Below, one piece after another: positions 61,288 through 64,000 of a DNA stretch of 64,000 nucleotides. A program made the position numbers and the translations under genes. Location of the stretch: positions 1 to 64,000 of the forward strand of contig JAFYZU010000022.1 of the NCBI GenBank assembly GCA_017548565.1. The letters run 5' to 3'. The notes beneath the pieces are model-generated. The model worked only from the letters and a program-made list of their open reading frames with translations. It did not search any database and was not told where the DNA came from. The stretch is from Treponema sp. Its GTDB lineage: Bacteria; Spirochaetota; Spirochaetia; Treponematales; Treponemataceae. The stretch's first letter is position 1. Each line of letters opens with the position of its first letter.

Positions 61288-62877
61288 ATGAAAAAGAATA
61301 TAATATTTGTAATAAAAACAAATCAGGAATATATAAGGTTTATAGGCAATGAATATAAAGAAAACGAACCTTTATTGAATTCCTTTTATGAATCGATTTC
61401 TTCGGTTTATATTCCGCTTTTGAATATTCTCGAAAGGCTTGATTCAGACAATAATTGTAAGTTAGCGCTTGTTTTTACACCTTCACTGCTCAATCTTCTT
61501 TCAAATCACGAAATACAGAATCACTACATAGAATATCTTGATAAAAAGCTTCTTCTCGGTAAATCAGAATTGAAGCGTTGTGCAAAGAATCCTGCACTTA
61601 TAAAAAACATTAATGAAATAATTCAGAAAACAGAAAAGGTAAAATCTGATTTTGTAAATAAATATCAGAAGGATATTATTTCTAAATACAATGAATATTA
61701 TCAGGAAGGAAAAATCGAGCTTCTTGCGACCTGTGCAACAGATGTTTTCATGCCTCACTATCCTGATATGAGCGAAATTATTTCTGCACAGATTGAAACG
61801 GGACTTCATGCTTTTAGAAGCGCTTTCAGTCAGAATCCCGATGGTTTCTGGATTCCTGAGCTTGGTTATACAAAGGGCGTAGAAAAAATCATCCGCGGTT
61901 ACAGTTACCTTTATACTATTGTAGATGCCAGAAGCCTTCTTCTTTCTACAACAATGCCGGAAAACGGAATTTTCTATCCTGTTCGTACCGATAATTCTCT
62001 CGTTGTTTTTGCAAACGATCCAGAGCTTCACGATGAATTGTTCGGTAGTGAAGGAATTATAAATGATTCTTCATTCAAAAACCTGAACAAGGATATTGGT
62101 TTTGATCTTCCCGTAAAGAATCTTTCGGCATTCTTTAAAGAAGGCGATGTACGTTATGCGACAGGCTTTCAGTATTATAATAAAACCTTTAATGAAGATG
62201 ACAAGGGTATATACAATGAAAAGGAAGCTGTTGAAAAAGCAAGACAGTATGCCCGAGATTTTATGAATAAAAAGGGTGAGCTTTTGTCTAAAGCGTCAAA
62301 GGTCGTAAAAAAGATTGATTTTGTAAATTTAGTATGTACTTTGGATGCAGATCTCTTTTTGAAAAACTGGTCGGAAGGAATTTATTTTCTTGAAGAAGCA
62401 CTTTCCTGTGCAGGAGAGTTCGATCTTAATGTTACGACTTGTAATCATCTTCTTGAAAAACAGTTTATGCTCGATAAGGTAGTTCCATATTATTCTTCCT
62501 GCGAAGGTGAAGGTTATGGAGAGAATCTTCTTTCAAATAAAAACTGCTGGATGATGCGTTATATCAGAAAAGCCAGTGAAAGAATGATAGACCTTGCAGA
62601 TCGTTTTCCGAACGATACAGGCTTAAAGACAAGACTTTTGAACATTGCAGCAATTGAGCTTATGATAGCGCAGTCAAGTGGATTACTTAAGATGATCGAA
62701 AACGAGGAATTCCCAGAATATGCGGCTAAACGCTTCAAGCAGTCAATTTCTGCCTTTACTTCTGTTTTTGATTCACTTGGTTCAAATACAGTAAGCACTG
62801 AATGGCTTACAACTCTTGAAATAAAAGATAATCTTTTTCCATGGATGAATTACAGGATTTTCAGCAGAAAAAAATAA
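61288..62877 (+). CDS. GH57-family protein (DUF1957), branching-enzyme-like
   Basis: A 529-residue protein of glycoside hydrolase family 57. GFWIPELGY contains the nucleophile Glu of the branching-enzyme pattern, and CTLDADLFLKNWSEG matches the acid-Asp region DxxLFxxxWxEG. DUF1957 proteins are 1,4-alpha-glucan branching enzymes or close relatives, so this may act on glycogen. The C-terminal part is helical. Ends two bases from the convergent UPF0164-like gene. Confidence 0.8.
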   Translation: MKKNIIFVIKTNQEYIRFIGNEYKENEPLLNSFYESISSVYIPLLNILERLDSDNNCKLALVFTPSLLNLLSNHEIQNHYIEYLDKKLLLGKSELKRCAKNPALIKNINEIIQKTEKVKSDFVNKYQKDIISKYNEYYQEGKIELLATCATDVFMPHYPDMSEIISAQIETGLHAFRSAFSQNPDGFWIPELGYTKGVEKIIRGYSYLYTIVDARSLLLSTTMPENGIFYPVRTDNSLVVFANDPELHDELFGSEGIINDSSFKNLNKDIGFDLPVKNLSAFFKEGDVRYATGFQYYNKTFNEDDKGIYNEKEAVEKARQYARDFMNKKGELLSKASKVVKKIDFVNLVCTLDADLFLKNWSEGIYFLEEALSCAGEFDLNVTTCNHLLEKQFMLDKVVPYYSSCEGEGYGENLLSNKNCWMMRYIRKASERMIDLADRFPNDTGLKTRLLNIAAIELMIAQSSGLLKMIENEEFPEYAAKRFKQSISAFTSVFDSLGSNTVSTEWLTTLEIKDNLFPWMNYRIFSRKK

Positions 62878-62879
62878 GT

Positions 62880-64000
62880 TTATTTTGATTCCTGTTCAAA
62901 AAACATACTGTTCCTTACGTTTTCAAACATGTCAATCTGGGACTGTGCACTTTGAATACCGATTATCGCAGGATCATAGCGTTTATTAATTTCAAGAATT
63001 TTTTTCCAGGTTTCTATAGCTTTTTCCCATTCTGAATTGTAGTAATAATACAATCCTTCGTTATAAAGCACGTCTATTTCATGCTGTACTTGGGCTCGTC
63101 CGCGGTCTCCCATAAGAATTTTTGCACTTACACTGAAACGGTTAATTGGAGCAAGTGAAGAAGTTAAATCAAGCGTATAGTTTACGTTAAAGCGTGTATT
63201 TTTAAATTCAAATTCAGCGCCCGCACTAAGTTTTGGATTTCCGCTTTTTAATTCAAGACCGAAAAGAAGATTGAAAATATCCGTAAAATCAAGAATGACT
63301 CCTGCACCCAAAGAAAAAAGCTGATATTTATTAAGAGCGGTAAGATTAACCGGCTGTTTAATATCGATAATGGCAGTTACAAGAGGGATGAATTTTACCG
63401 ACATTCCTGCTGCAATGTAAGTTGGAAGAGGATCATCTACTTTAAACGATGAACCGATACCCGTAAAACCAATTCCAAGATTTTCAATTGCAAAACCAAT
63501 CTTTACATTCGGATCTCTGCTTGAAAAATATTTAAGGAAATTAAACTGAAGCATAAGACCGAAATCAAACATAAGTGCAATTCCTGACTGCGAAAGACCT
63601 GAATTACTGATTATTTCATTTGTATCATTGTCTGAAAAATCGGGAACAGAACGGTAAGCGCATTTAAAATTGCTTCCCAATGCAAATCCCTTGAATTCAT
63701 AGCCTGCAAGAAAATTATAGGAAGCATTAAGTGAAAAATAGTTTTCTGAATAATAGCTTCCGGCAGTTCTTTCGCCCATAATATTGTATTCAGTAAAAGG
63801 GATGTAGAAGGTTGAAAGCTGAAGTCCGAATGCAAAATTATTCATACGGGTAGTGTATGAAATTGTTTCAAGATTTGAATCAGCAATCCAGGAATTGTGG
63901 AAAAATCCGGCCTGAGTTTCCTTTATGATGCAGCTTGCCGCAGGATTATAATTGAAAAAAGCAACATCGTCGCAGAAGCCTGTATATGCACAGCCCAGAC
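62880..64000 (-). CDS. UPF0164/PorV-like outer-membrane protein (partial, N-terminus outside window)
   Basis: The leftward frame runs without a stop from the right edge; the ATG at 63845 is internal because the sequence upstream of it in frame has GCAYTGFCDDVAFFNYNPAAS and WIADSNLETISY, the usual N-terminal region of this family. The body is a beta-barrel of alternating strands, and the last about 60 residues add a TPR-like helix pair (EGLYYYYNSEWEKAIETW). It is probably a long-chain transport or secretion-linked barrel. At least 373 residues. Confidence 0.75.
   Translation of the reverse strand, partial: LGCAYTGFCDDVAFFNYNPAASCIIKETQAGFFHNSWIADSNLETISYTTRMNNFAFGLQLSTFYIPFTEYNIMGERTAGSYYSENYFSLNASYNFLAGYEFKGFALGSNFKCAYRSVPDFSDNDTNEIISNSGLSQSGIALMFDFGLMLQFNFLKYFSSRDPNVKIGFAIENLGIGFTGIGSSFKVDDPLPTYIAAGMSVKFIPLVTAIIDIKQPVNLTALNKYQLFSLGAGVILDFTDIFNLLFGLELKSGNPKLSAGAEFEFKNTRFNVNYTLDLTSSLAPINRFSVSAKILMGDRGRAQVQHEIDVLYNEGLYYYYNSEWEKAIETWKKILEINKRYDPAIIGIQSAQSQIDMFENVRNSMFFEQESK

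Noticed and set aside
63611-63845. ATG 63845 as start of the last gene
   Set aside because: The frame stays open to the window edge and encodes the conserved N-terminal part of the family.

Overview
The window looks like chromosome from an AT-rich, host-associated spirochaete, most likely a gut or rumen Treponema. This is inferred from gene content, not from a marker gene: a DUF4912 protein next to a GH57/DUF1957 protein, a UPF0164-like outer-membrane protein, a class III cyclase overlapping a FecR protein, spirochaete-style lipoproteins, a eukaryote-type isocitrate dehydrogenase and a FliM/FliN-derived protein. No rRNA, tRNA or CRISPR array was seen.

Layout. 1-5.3 kb is an accessory/regulatory stretch: a partial flavin reductase, an aminoglycoside 6-adenylyltransferase, an XRE-FliM-FliN fusion with a likely operator array, a PIN/Phd toxin-antitoxin pair, an AraC-type regulator fused to a GyrB-like ATPase domain, and a histidine phosphatase. 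5.3-21.3 kb is mostly core: sufC, a DUF4874/DUF4832 lipoprotein, an exonuclease, cyclase plus FecR, thrA with a structured leader, ilvN, a membrane-anchored HExxH protein, an MBL-fold protein with a pentapeptide protein, murI and icd. 21.4-28.8 kb is a leftward four-gene envelope operon with two large fibronectin-III-like lipoproteins. 29-38.4 kb is core again: aconitase-family hydratase, envelope proteins, a UDP-sugar pyrophosphorylase, plsC and copA. 51.4-64 kb is core: secA, a lipoprotein/NUDIX/NeuB operon, an RNA methyltransferase, DUF4912/GH57 and a partial UPF0164 gene.

38.4-51.4 kb is the striking region. It holds two oppositely oriented units, each built as PIN toxin-antitoxin pair, N-terminally truncated Rhs core, variable C-terminal tip, then small lipoprotein or membrane proteins. 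The two Rhs cores are near-identical inverted repeats. Between them lie a phage portal gene and a MuF-like head gene without any other phage genes. The last part of the MuF gene recurs: one copy directly repeated about 100 bp long on both sides of the rightward unit, and one short inverted copy at the end of the leftward unit. At every copy a convergent small gene stops 6-16 bp from the MuF stop codon. This suggests toxin cassettes that integrate at, and rebuild, the 3' end of a phage head gene. Several genes here are broken by one repeat unit in short tracts (T6, AT repeat, A5), consistent with phase variation, decay or assembly error.

Gene expression. Many first-of-operon genes have a -10 hexamer ending exactly 6 bp before the ATG, often with a -35 box 17 bp further up, and no Shine-Dalgarno sequence. 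This predicts leaderless mRNAs. Operon-internal genes and some others have clear AGGAG-type sites. thrA differs: it has a promoter about 90 bp upstream and a GC-rich foldable leader.
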